Of a DNA stretch of 64,000 nucleotides, positions 54,194 through 62,254 are shown piece after piece. A model generated the notes under the pieces. The model had not been told where the DNA came from. It was given only the letters and a program-made list of their open reading frames with translations, and made no database searches. Numbering within the stretch: the first letter of the stretch is position 1; the number at the start of each line of letters is the position of its first letter. Origin of the DNA: Plasticicumulans acidivorans (GTDB lineage Bacteria > Pseudomonadota > Gammaproteobacteria > Competibacterales > Competibacteraceae); contig NZ_QGTJ01000007.1 of NCBI RefSeq assembly GCF_003182095.1, forward strand, positions 186,001 through 250,000, read 5' to 3'. The translations under genes were made by a program, and so were the position numbers.

Positions 54194-55375
54194 TCAGCTC
54201 GCGGAGTCCTCGCGCGCGAAGGTGTGGATCAGTCGACTGACGCGGGTGACGATTTCGTCGGCTTCCGCATCGCTGAGAGTCAGCGGCGGCAGCAGACGGA
54301 TCACCGAATCGGCAGTCACGTTGATGAGAATGGCTGCATCGAGCGCCCGGCGCACGAGTTCTGCGCACGGACGGGCCAACTCAATGCCGAGCATCAAGCC
54401 GAGGCCACGAATTTCGCGCACGACACTGCAGCCATCGAGTGCGGCGCGAAAGCCCTGCTGCATGCGCTCACCGAGAGCTGCGGCGCGCAGTGGCAGATGA
54501 TCGCGCTCGATGATGTCGAGCACGCTCAGCGCAGTACGGCAGGCGAGCGGATTACCGCCGAAGGTCGAACCGTGGCTGCCGGGCTGAAACAGCGCTGCGG
54601 CGTGGCCGCGGGCAAGGCAGGCGCCGATCGGAAAACCGTTGCCGAGGCCCTTGGCCAGCGTGATGACGTCCGGCACGACGCCGGCATGCTGGAAGCCGAA
54701 CCAGGTGCCGGTGCGGGCGATGCCGGCCTGCACTTCGTCCAGCATCATCAGCCAGTCATGCCGCTCGCACAGCGTGCGCACCGCCGCCAGATAGCCCGCC
54801 GGCGCGATGTGGACGCCACCTTCGCCCTGTACCGCTTCGAGCAGCACAGCGACGACGTTTTCGTTCATTGCCGCCTGCAGCGCCGCGGTATCGCCGTAAG
54901 GCACGTGGCGGAAGCCGACGACCAGCGGCTCGAAGCCCCGCTTGACCTTGGCGTTACCGGTCGCGCTCAGCGTCGCCAGCGTGCGGCCGTGGAAGCTCTT
55001 TTCGGCCACCAGGATCACCGGTTGCTCGATGCCGCGGTGGCGGGCGTGCAGACGGGCGAGCTTGATTGCCGCCTCGTTGGCTTCGGCGCCGGAGTTGCAG
55101 AAGAACGCGCGATCCATGCCGGCGAGCGCACACAGGCGCTCGGCGAGCGCGGCCTGCAGCGGGATGCCGTAGACGTTGGAGGTGTGCATCAGCGTCGCCG
55201 CCTGTTCGGCGATGGCGCGGGCGACTTCCGGGTGAGCATGGCCGAGACCGCACACGGCGATGCCCGACAGGGCATCGAGATAACGTCGTCCGCTGTCGTC
55301 CCACAGCCAGGCACCCTCGCCACGCACGAAGCTCACGGGCAGGCGTGCATAGGTGCTCATCAGGTGGTCGGACAT
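54194..55375 (-). CDS. argD: Acetylornithine aminotransferase
   Basis: 393 residues, class III PLP aminotransferase. [14 protein letters not shown], the PLP Asp in [15 protein letters not shown] and the Schiff-base lysine in [15 protein letters not shown] are present; the substrate-specific features fit ArgD (acetylornithine/succinyldiaminopimelate). It forms an arginine unit with argF. Confidence 0.94.
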   Translation of the reverse strand: MSDHLMSTYARLPVSFVRGEGAWLWDDSGRRYLDALSGIAVCGLGHAHPEVARAIAEQAATLMHTSNVYGIPLQAALAERLCALAGMDRAFFCNSGAEANEAAIKLARLHARHRGIEQPVILVAEKSFHGRTLATLSATGNAKVKRGFEPLVVGFRHVPYGDTAALQAAMNENVVAVLLEAVQGEGGVHIAPAGYLAAVRTLCERHDWLMMLDEVQAGIARTGTWFGFQHAGVVPDVITLAKGLGNGFPIGACLARGHAAALFQPGSHGSTFGGNPLACRTALSVLDIIERDHLPLRAAALGERMQQGFRAALDGCSVVREIRGLGLMLGIELARPCAELVRRALDAAILINVTADSVIRLLPPLTLSDAEADEIVTRVSRLIHTFAREDSAS

Positions 55376-55483
55376 GGTCGGGCTCCGTGCGCAAGTGCTC
55401 TGCCGCACGGCAGCCGTGCAGCGGAAAAACCCGCGAGCCTACCGACGAAAAGTTCCCCGGGCAAGCCTTAAAAAACAGTAAAA

Positions 55484-55497
55484 CCGCGAAAAAGCGG
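55484..55497 (-). terminator. Weak terminator after the MFS gene
   Basis: On the minus strand a short CCGC/GCGG stem followed by TTTTACTGTTTTTT, about 35 bases after the MFS stop. The stem is only four pairs, so efficiency is doubtful. Confidence 0.4.
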
Positions 55498-55530
55498 CCA
55501 CGGATGAATGCCTTGGCGTGTTTGCCCGGT

Positions 55531-57036
55531 TCAAACCGGGGCTTCGTAGTGTTCGCCCTGCGCGCGCAGCGGACGTTCGGCGACCCGCGCCCAGCACAGT
55601 GTCCCGCACAGCAGCAGCAGTGCGTCGAGACTGAAGATCAGCGCAAAAGCCTGGCCGAGCGTACTGCGCTCGTGGTCGCTGAGCGGCCGTCGCACCAGCT
55701 CCTCCAGGCCGCCGAGTGCGCCGAGATCCGGCAGCCAGGCCAGCGCCAGGCCGAGCACCAGCGCCGAGGCGACGGCCACCCACACCGCACCGCCGAGCGC
55801 GCGGGCAAAGGTCAGCGCACCGGTGACGGCGCCGATGTCGCGCGGTGCCACGGCGTTCTGTGCTGCCGTCAAACTGGCCGAGAACAGCGGACCGATACCG
55901 AGCCCGGCGACGAGCAGTAGCGCTGCGATCTGCCACGGCGAGGCCGCACCGCGCAGCGCGAGGAAGGCGAGGCCGAGCAGCGCGCACATCGCCAGCGGCA
56001 CACCGATCAGCGGCGGGCGGCGATAGCGCCCGGTCGCCTTCAGGTGATGGCCGGTCCAGGTCGCCGTGACCGGCGCGCCGAGCGACAGTGGGATCAGCAC
56101 CAGACCGGCGGCGGCCGCGCTCATGCCCAGCGTGATCTGCAGCCAGGCCGGCACCAGCACGGCCAGCGCCAGGAAACCGCCGAAGATCAGGAACAGCGCT
56201 GTGCCGACCGGGCCGACGACGGCATCGCGGAAGAACTGCGGCGGCAGGATCGGCTCATCGACGCGTGACTGGCGGCGCAGGAACAGCACGCCGGCCGTGC
56301 TGGCGGCGGCGAGCAGACCGAGCAGCGGCAGCGAGGTCCAGCCCCAGCGGTGGCCGCCGAGCGACAGCACCAGCAGCAGCCCGCTGGTACTGGTGAGCAG
56401 CAGCAGCACGCTGATGAAGTCGATGCGCTTGCGCCCGCGCGGCTGTGGCGGCAGGCGGCGCAGCGCGCGATCGGTGACGGTCAGCGCGAGCAGGCCGAAC
56501 GGCAGATTGATCCAGAAGATCCACGGCCAGCCGAGGTATTGCGTCAGCGCTCCGCCGAGAGTCGGCCCGAGCAGGCCGGCCGCGGCCCAGATGCTGGCGA
56601 AATAGCCGACGTAGCGGCCGCGCTCGCGCGGCGCGACCACGTCGGCGACGGTGGCCTGCGCCAGCGTGATCAGGCCGCCGCCGCCGAGGCCCTGCAGCGC
56701 GCGGGCGAGGATCAGCGTCTGCATCGACGTGGCCAGCGCACACAGCGCCGAGCCGGCGAGGAAGACCAGCAGGCAGCCGACCAGCACCGGACGGCGGCCG
56801 AGCAGGTCGCTGGCTTTGCCGAGTACCGGGGTGGCGCAGGTCGCTGTCAGCAGGTAGGCGGTGACCACCCAGGACATCAGCTCGACCTGGCCGAGCTGGC
56901 CGGCGATCGCCGGCAGCGCGGTGGCGACGATGCTCTGATCGAGCGCGGCGAGAAACAGCGAGATCACCGCACCGAGCACGATGACGCGGATGTCGGTCGC
57001 GGAGAGCGGAGCGGCGGGGCTGGCGGGCTGGGACAT
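55531..57036 (-). CDS. MFS drug exporter, DHA2 (14-TMS) family
   Basis: 501 residues with about fourteen membrane segments. Motif A-like LGKASDLLGRRPVLVG between TM2 and TM3, the LDQSIVATALPAIAGQL start and the antiporter motif C region (AAAGLLGPTLGGALTQYLGW) are those of EmrB/QacA-type proton antiporters. Substrate is not readable. No EmrA or regulator gene is adjacent. Confidence 0.9.
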   Translation of the reverse strand: MSQPASPAAPLSATDIRVIVLGAVISLFLAALDQSIVATALPAIAGQLGQVELMSWVVTAYLLTATCATPVLGKASDLLGRRPVLVGCLLVFLAGSALCALATSMQTLILARALQGLGGGGLITLAQATVADVVAPRERGRYVGYFASIWAAAGLLGPTLGGALTQYLGWPWIFWINLPFGLLALTVTDRALRRLPPQPRGRKRIDFISVLLLLTSTSGLLLVLSLGGHRWGWTSLPLLGLLAAASTAGVLFLRRQSRVDEPILPPQFFRDAVVGPVGTALFLIFGGFLALAVLVPAWLQITLGMSAAAAGLVLIPLSLGAPVTATWTGHHLKATGRYRRPPLIGVPLAMCALLGLAFLALRGAASPWQIAALLLVAGLGIGPLFSASLTAAQNAVAPRDIGAVTGALTFARALGGAVWVAVASALVLGLALAWLPDLGALGGLEELVRRPLSDHERSTLGQAFALIFSLDALLLLCGTLCWARVAERPLRAQGEHYEAPV

Positions 57037-57099
57037 CGGCAGACGCTCGGCAGGGACGGCGGTTGGAGTCCGGGCGCCGGGCGGCGTTCACCGTCCGGA

Positions 57100-57126
57100 C
57101 GAAAAAGGCCCGCGAATGCGGGCCTT
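57100..57126 (-). terminator. Rho-independent terminator of sodB
   Basis: On the minus strand AAGGCCCGC-ATTC-GCGGGCCTT is followed by TTTCG, about 25 bases after the sodB stop. Confidence 0.87.
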
Positions 57127-57149
57127 GGGGCATGCCTGAACGGTGTCGA

Positions 57150-57728
57150 TCAGGCGAACTGGGCGGCGACGAAGTCCCAGTTGACCAGGTTCCAGAAGGC
57201 TTCGACGTACTTCGGACGCAGGTTGCGGTAGTCGACGTAGTAGGCGTGTTCCCAGACGTCGCAGGTCAGCAGCGCCTTCTTGCCGGAGGTCATCGGCGTG
57301 CCGGCGTTGGAGGTGCTCATCAGCTCCAGGCTGCCGTCGGGATTCTTCACCAGCCAGCCCCAGCCGGAACCGAAGGTGCCGACGGCGCACTTGGTGAACT
57401 CTTCCTTGAACGCGGCGAAGGAGCCGAACTTGGCATTGATCGCCTCGGCCAGCGCACCGCTCGGCTCGCCGCCGCCGTTCGGCGACAGGCAGTTCCAGTA
57501 GAAGGTGTGGTTCCAGACCTGGGCGGCGTTGTTGAAGATGCCGCCGGAGGACTTGAGGACGATGTCTTCAAGCGACAGGGTCTCGAAATCCGTGCCCTTG
57601 ATCAGATTGTTGAGGTTCACCACGTAGGTGTTGTGGTGCTTGCCGTAGTGGTACTCCAGGGTTTCCGCCGAGATGTGCGGTTCGAGGGCGTTCTTTTCGT
57701 ACGGCAGAGCGGGCAGTTCATGAACCAT
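57150..57728 (-). CDS. sodB: Iron superoxide dismutase
   Basis: 192 residues. Metal ligands are in [21 protein letters not shown] and [22 protein letters not shown] and the GGGEPSG loop fit the Fe type. Start at 57728 after GGAGGCCACCTC. It stands alone between an MFS exporter and a large divergent gap. Confidence 0.95.
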   Translation of the reverse strand: MVHELPALPYEKNALEPHISAETLEYHYGKHHNTYVVNLNNLIKGTDFETLSLEDIVLKSSGGIFNNAAQVWNHTFYWNCLSPNGGGEPSGALAEAINAKFGSFAAFKEEFTKCAVGTFGSGWGWLVKNPDGSLELMSTSNAGTPMTSGKKALLTCDVWEHAYYVDYRNLRPKYVEAFWNLVNWDFVAAQFA

Positions 57729-58108
57729 GAGGTGGCCTCCTGACAGCTGGCTGGGAAAGCGGTTCGTCCCGCCGGCGAATGACCATGTTTCCATTGTGGA
57801 TTCCCCGGTCGGGTCCGCGCCGAGTCTATGCGCCTGCGGCACGACATATCAACGCGACAGCCTGTACGGCTGTTGTCGATGCCGTAATGTGCCCGGCCAT
57901 TGCGCACGGCGCTGAGCGGAGCATGGCTGCCCCGCTGCGGCGCACGACTGATGAGCGAGGTTCGACTCTTGGTATTGCTTGCGGATGACGGCGGCTGCAA
58001 CCGCGCCGGAAAAACAGCGGCCTATACAACTGTGTGCAAAGCGGTGGGGGCTGCCGTGGCACCGGTGAAGCACACGGGTGCGCGGGACGAGCGGAGGGGG
58101 CGCGCGTG
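57729..58108. other. sodB/permease divergent intergenic region
   Basis: About 380 bases without a convincing gene. CGACAGCC-N5-GGCTGTTGTCG near 57858-57880 is a partial inverted repeat. Promoters of sodB and the permease should lie here; no clear Fur box was found. Confidence 0.45.
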
Positions 58109-59434
58109 ATGGCTGCTGAACTTGCTGCCGGGCTCGAACCGATGCGTGTGGCGCTGGCGATCTTTGCCGTGACCTATGTGCTGATCGTCAGCGATGCGCT
58201 CAACCGGGCCGTGCTGGCCGGTATCGGCGCGGTGCTGATGATCCTCTGCGGCGTGCTGACGCAGGCGCAGGCGGTCGCCGGCATCGACTTCAATGCGCTG
58301 GGCCTGTTGACGGCGATGATGATCATCGTCGGCATCGCACAGAAGAGCGGCATGTTCCAGTACGTGGCGATCGTCGCCGCGCAGCGGGTGCGTGCCGATC
58401 CCTGGCGGCTGCTGCTGATGCTGGCGGTGGTGACGGCGCTGTTCTCGGCGGTGCTCGACAACGTCACCACCGTGCTGCTGCTGACGCCGGTGGCGCTGCG
58501 CATGACCGCGGCGCTCGGCGTGCCGGCCTATCCGTACCTGTTCGCGCTGATTCTGTCGTCGAACATCGGCGGTACGGCGACGCTGATCGGCGATCCGCCG
58601 AACATCATGATCGGTTCGGCGGCGCACCTGGGCTTCAACGACTTTCTGCTGCATCTGGCGCCGGCGGCGGCGGTCAGCTTCGTCGCCACGCTGCTGGCGA
58701 TCCGCCTGCTGTGGGGCGCCCGGCTGCACGCCGATGCCGAGCGGCGCGCCCGCGTCATGGCCTTCGAGGCCCGCACGGCGATCAGCGATCGCCGGCTGCT
58801 GCGCCAGTCGCTGCTGGTGATCGTCGCGGTGGTCATCGGTTTTCTGTGCGCCGGGCGCCTGCAGCTGGAGGCGGCGACCGTGGCGGCAAGCGGGGCGGTG
58901 CTGCTGCTGACGCTGCAGGTGTTCGGCAAGGATTCGACCCGTCAGCGCGAACAGGTCGCGCTGGCGCTCGGTCAGGTCGAGTGGGTGACCTTGTTCTTCT
59001 TCACCGGCCTGTTCGTCATCGTCGCCGGCGTCGAGCAGGCCGGTGCGCTCAGGCGGCTGGCCGACTGGATCATCGCCCGGACCCAGGGCAGCCATGCGGC
59101 GACCACCTTCGCCATCCTCTGGGTGTCGGCGCTGCTGTCCTCGGTGGTCGACAACATCCCGTTCGTGGCAACGATGATCCGCGTGATCCACAACATGTCG
59201 GCGAGCTTCAGCGCCGGGCAGCTGCAGACGCTGTGGTGGGCGCTGTCGCTCGGTGCCTGCCTCGGCGGCAACGGCACGCTGATCGGTGCCAGCGCCAATG
59301 TCGTCGTCGCCGGCATTGCCGAGCGCTCCGGGCAGCGGGTGCGGTTTGCGACCTTCCTGCTGCATGCGTTTCCGCTGATGCTGCTGAGCATCGCCATCAG
59401 CTCGGTCTATCTGTATCTGCGCTATCTGCAGTGA
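58109..59434 (+). CDS. ArsB/NhaD/SLC13-superfamily ion transporter
   Basis: 441 residues with about eleven membrane segments. Two inverted repeats each carry the hallmark: DNVTTVLLLTPVALR and DNIPFVATMIRVI, plus SSNIGGTATLIGDPPNIMIG and GACLGGNGTLIGASANVVVAG. This is the IT superfamily group (ArsB, NhaD, P-protein) that moves anions or Na+/H+. Start at 58109 after GGAGGGGGCGCG; GTG at 58106 is possible. Confidence 0.88.
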   Translation: MAAELAAGLEPMRVALAIFAVTYVLIVSDALNRAVLAGIGAVLMILCGVLTQAQAVAGIDFNALGLLTAMMIIVGIAQKSGMFQYVAIVAAQRVRADPWRLLLMLAVVTALFSAVLDNVTTVLLLTPVALRMTAALGVPAYPYLFALILSSNIGGTATLIGDPPNIMIGSAAHLGFNDFLLHLAPAAAVSFVATLLAIRLLWGARLHADAERRARVMAFEARTAISDRRLLRQSLLVIVAVVIGFLCAGRLQLEAATVAASGAVLLLTLQVFGKDSTRQREQVALALGQVEWVTLFFFTGLFVIVAGVEQAGALRRLADWIIARTQGSHAATTFAILWVSALLSSVVDNIPFVATMIRVIHNMSASFSAGQLQTLWWALSLGACLGGNGTLIGASANVVVAGIAERSGQRVRFATFLLHAFPLMLLSIAISSVYLYLRYLQ

Positions 59435-59642
59435 GCGCCGGCTTGTCGGCTGCACGACGGGCGTCTGCGGAGGGCGCCGTGTTTGTCAGTGTTGCGACAG
59501 CTTGCCGCGGCGGTGGCCGTTTGCGTGGCGATGGCGGCCATACCGCCAGCGTACTTGTCAGCCCCGGCGGCGCGGTCAACCATGCGCGCCGGTTTCCCAG
59601 GCCCGCGCGGTGCGCCGGCCGTTTTTCAGTGAGGACAGCGAA

Positions 59643-61430
59643 GTGTGCGGCATCTGCGGAGAACTGCGTTTCGACGGCACGCGACCCGATCCGGCCCTGC
59701 TCGGCAGGATGATGGCGCGGCTCGCGCGCCGCGGGCCGGACCATGAGGGCAGCTACAGCGACGGCGCCCTGGCCTTCGGCCACCGCCGGCTGGCGATCAT
59801 CGACCTGTCGCCGCGCTCGAACCAGCCGATGGTCGACGCCGAGCTCGGCCTGACCATCGTCTTCAACGGCACCATCTACAACTACCCGCAGCTGCGCGCC
59901 GAGCTGCAGGCCAAGGGCTACCACTTCTTTTCCGGTGGCGATACCGAGGTCATCCTCAAGGCGTACGCCGAATGGGGCGAGGCCTGCGTCGAACGTCTGC
60001 TCGGCATGTTCGCCTTCGCCATCTGGGATACGCGCAAGCGCACGCTGTTCCTCGCCCGCGACCGCCTCGGCATCAAGCCGCTGTATTTCAGCCGCACGCC
60101 GGGTGCGCTGCGTTTTGCCTCCAATTCGCAGGCGCTGCTCGAAGCGGCCGACGTCGACACCTCGATCGACCCGGTGGCGCTGCATCACCAGCTGACGCTG
60201 CACGCCGTGGTGCCGGCGCCGCGCACGGTGCTCAGCGGTATCCGCAAGCTGCCGCCGGCGAGCACGCTGCTGATCGACGAGCACGGTCACGAACAGCCGC
60301 GCACCTACTGGAAGCTGCGCGCTGAGCGCCCGGCCGAGGTGTACAGCGAGGCCGAGTGGCTGGAGCGCATCCACGGCGCGCTGCTCAACGCGGTGCGCCG
60401 GCGCATGGATGTGGCCGATGTGCCGGTCGGTGTGCTGCTCTCCGGCGGCCTCGATTCCAGCCTGCTGGTGGCGCTGCTCGCCGAGGCCGGCAAGGAGAAC
60501 GTGCTGACCTTCTCGGTCGGCTTCGAGGATCAGCCGGAAGAGAAGGGCTCGGAGTTCGAGTACTCCGACCTGGTCGTCGAGCGCTACGCCACGCATCACC
60601 ACAAGTTCCTGATTCCGAACGGTGATGTGCTGCTGCGTCTGCCCGAGGCGGTGAGCTGCATGGCCGAGCCGATGGTCGGTCAGGACGCCGTTGCCTTCTT
60701 CCTGCTCTCCGAGCGGGTGGCGCGCGAAGTCAAGGTGGTGCAGAGCGGGCAGGGCGCCGATGAGGTTTTCGCCGGTTATTTCTGGTACCCGCAGATGGCC
60801 GCCGCCGAGGGCGAGGACGATGTCGCCCGCTTCGCCAGCCGTTATTTCGACCGCGACCATACCGAATTCCTCGACGCCGTCGAGCCGCGCTGGCACGGTC
60901 CCGATTACTCGGCGGAGACGGTGCGTCGCCTGCTCGGCGAGCCCGGTGCCGATACCTACCTCGACCGCGTGCTGCGCATGGACACGACGACGCTGATCGT
61001 CGATGACCCGGTCAAGCGCGTCGACAATATGACGATGGCCTGGGGGCTGGAGGCGCGCGTGCCTTTCCTCGATCACGAACTGGTCGAGCTGGCGATGAGC
61101 ATGCCGCCCGAGCTCAAGCTGCGCGACGGCGGCAAGTACGCCTTGAAACAGTTCGCCCGCGGCCGCATCCCTGATGCCGTCATCGACCGGCCGAAGGGCT
61201 ATTTCCCGGTGCCGGCGCTGAAATACGTGCGTGGCGAGTTCCTTGCTTTCATGCATGACGTGCTCGACTCGCAGGCGGCGCGCAATCGCGGCATCTTCCG
61301 TCGGGAGTACCTCGATGCGCTGTTCGCCGCGCCCGAGGCGTGGATGACGCGCCTGCAGGGCAGCAAACTCTGGCATGCCGCGCTGCTCGAACTGTGGCTG
61401 CAGCTCAATGTCGATGCAGTACGGCCCTGA
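59643..61430 (+). CDS. N-acetylglutaminylglutamine amidotransferase
   Basis: 595 residues from a GTG at 59643, which places the glutaminase nucleophile cysteine at residue 2 (MCGICGELRFDG). The class II glutaminase domain (about 2-215, RRGPDHEGS, FNGTIYNY) is followed by the asparagine synthetase domain with the PP-loop LLSGGLDSSLLVAL, QSGQGADEVFAGY and VDDPVKRVDNMTMAWGLEAR. These features match the amidotransferase that makes the osmolyte NAGGN. Its usual partner, the N-acetylglutaminylglutamine synthetase, is not adjacent. General AsnB is the alternative. Confidence 0.85.
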   Translation: MCGICGELRFDGTRPDPALLGRMMARLARRGPDHEGSYSDGALAFGHRRLAIIDLSPRSNQPMVDAELGLTIVFNGTIYNYPQLRAELQAKGYHFFSGGDTEVILKAYAEWGEACVERLLGMFAFAIWDTRKRTLFLARDRLGIKPLYFSRTPGALRFASNSQALLEAADVDTSIDPVALHHQLTLHAVVPAPRTVLSGIRKLPPASTLLIDEHGHEQPRTYWKLRAERPAEVYSEAEWLERIHGALLNAVRRRMDVADVPVGVLLSGGLDSSLLVALLAEAGKENVLTFSVGFEDQPEEKGSEFEYSDLVVERYATHHHKFLIPNGDVLLRLPEAVSCMAEPMVGQDAVAFFLLSERVAREVKVVQSGQGADEVFAGYFWYPQMAAAEGEDDVARFASRYFDRDHTEFLDAVEPRWHGPDYSAETVRRLLGEPGADTYLDRVLRMDTTTLIVDDPVKRVDNMTMAWGLEARVPFLDHELVELAMSMPPELKLRDGGKYALKQFARGRIPDAVIDRPKGYFPVPALKYVRGEFLAFMHDVLDSQAARNRGIFRREYLDALFAAPEAWMTRLQGSKLWHAALLELWLQLNVDAVRP

Positions 61431-61535
61431 TATCCCGGCGTTGCCGCGCGTTCAGCTGGCGCCGGCAAACGCGTAGACTCGACCGCCAACCTGCCTGCCG
61501 GTCACCCCGGCCCATCGCTTTACGAGGAACAGACA

Positions 61536-61874
61536 ATGGATGACGTGCTCAAGCGCATCGATGATCAGGTCAAGAACAACCCGGTGCTGATCTACATGAA
61601 GGGCACGCCGCAGGCGCCGCAGTGCGGCTTCTCGCAGCGCGCCTCGCAGGCGCTCGCCGGTACCGGCGTGCCGTTTGCCTATGTCAACGTGCTCGAAGAC
61701 ATGGACATCTTCCAGAACCTGCCGCGCTATGCCGACTGGCCGACCTTCCCGCAGATCTATGTCGACGGCGAGCTGATCGGCGGCTGCGACATCACGCTGG
61801 AGCTGTACCAGAACGGTGATCTGCAGAAGATGGTCGATGCTGCCGTCGCCAAAAGCGAACAGCCTTCCGCCTGA
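61536..61874 (+). CDS. grxD: Monothiol glutaredoxin
   Basis: 112 residues with the monothiol site C30-G-F-S33 (MKGTPQAPQCGFSQRASQ) and WPTFPQIYVDGELIGGCDI for glutathione. It carries [2Fe-2S] clusters in iron-sulfur trafficking. It is followed by a terminator and then feoAB, so three iron-related genes are grouped. Confidence 0.96.
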   Translation: MDDVLKRIDDQVKNNPVLIYMKGTPQAPQCGFSQRASQALAGTGVPFAYVNVLEDMDIFQNLPRYADWPTFPQIYVDGELIGGCDITLELYQNGDLQKMVDAAVAKSEQPSA

Positions 61875-61895
61875 GTGCTGCGCGCCAGCGTCACT

Positions 61896-61929
61896 GCGAG
61901 ACCCGGCAAGTGCCGGGTTTCGCGCTTTT
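61896..61929 (+). terminator. Rho-independent terminator of grxD
   Basis: GCGAGACCCGGCA (61896-61908) pairs with TGCCGGGTTTCGC (61911-61923), one wobble, then GCTTTT. Confidence 0.87.
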
Positions 61930-61948
61930 GGCGGCCGAAAAATCGGAT

Positions 61949-61962
61949 TTGATGCACATCAG
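61949..61962 (+). promoter_or_regulatory. Fnr/Anr box of feoAB
   Basis: TTGATGCACATCAG matches TTGAT-N4-ATCAA at nine of ten positions. Its centre is about 41.5 bases before a start site set by the -10-like CATAGT at 61984-61989, the class II activator position. It predicts induction at low oxygen. Confidence 0.72.
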
Positions 61963-61988
61963 GCAATCGTGGCCTGAAAATGGCATAG

Positions 61989-62003
61989 TGAGAAACATTC
62001 TCA
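61989..62003 (+). promoter_or_regulatory. Fur box overlapping the feoAB start site
   Basis: TGAGAAACATTCTCA is a 6-3-6 palindrome and matches the 7-1-7 Fur consensus TGATAATNATTATCA at 11 of 14 positions. It lies over the inferred start of transcription, the normal place for repression by Fe-Fur. Confidence 0.7.
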
Positions 62004-62017
62004 GGGAGATTGCCGCC

Positions 62018-62254
62018 ATGTCCGTCGTCACGCTCGATACCTTGTCCCCCGGCCACGAGGCCACGATCGAATCGCTCGACCTCGATGCAGGCTTTCGCCA
62101 GCGGCTGCAGGCGCTCGGTCTGCGCTGCGGACGTCCGCTGTCGGTCGAGCGGCAGGCGGCACTCGGCGGACCGCTGGTGGTCCGGGTCGGACCGGTACAA
62201 CTGATGCTGCGCCGGTGCGATGCGCACGGCATCACGGTGCGGCTGTCGGCATGA
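62018..62254 (+). CDS. feoA: Ferrous iron transport protein A
   Basis: 78 residues, an SH3-like FeoA domain (LSPGHEATIESL, RLQALGLRCGRPLSV, LMLRRCDAHGITVR). It helps FeoB. Start at 62018 after CAGGGAGATTGCC. It overlaps feoB by four bases (ATGA). Confidence 0.94.
   Translation: MSVVTLDTLSPGHEATIESLDLDAGFRQRLQALGLRCGRPLSVERQAALGGPLVVRVGPVQLMLRRCDAHGITVRLSA

Noticed and set aside
59397-61376. Long minus-strand frame opposite the amidotransferase gene
   Set aside because: No domain, and the plus strand encodes a full amidotransferase with all motifs.
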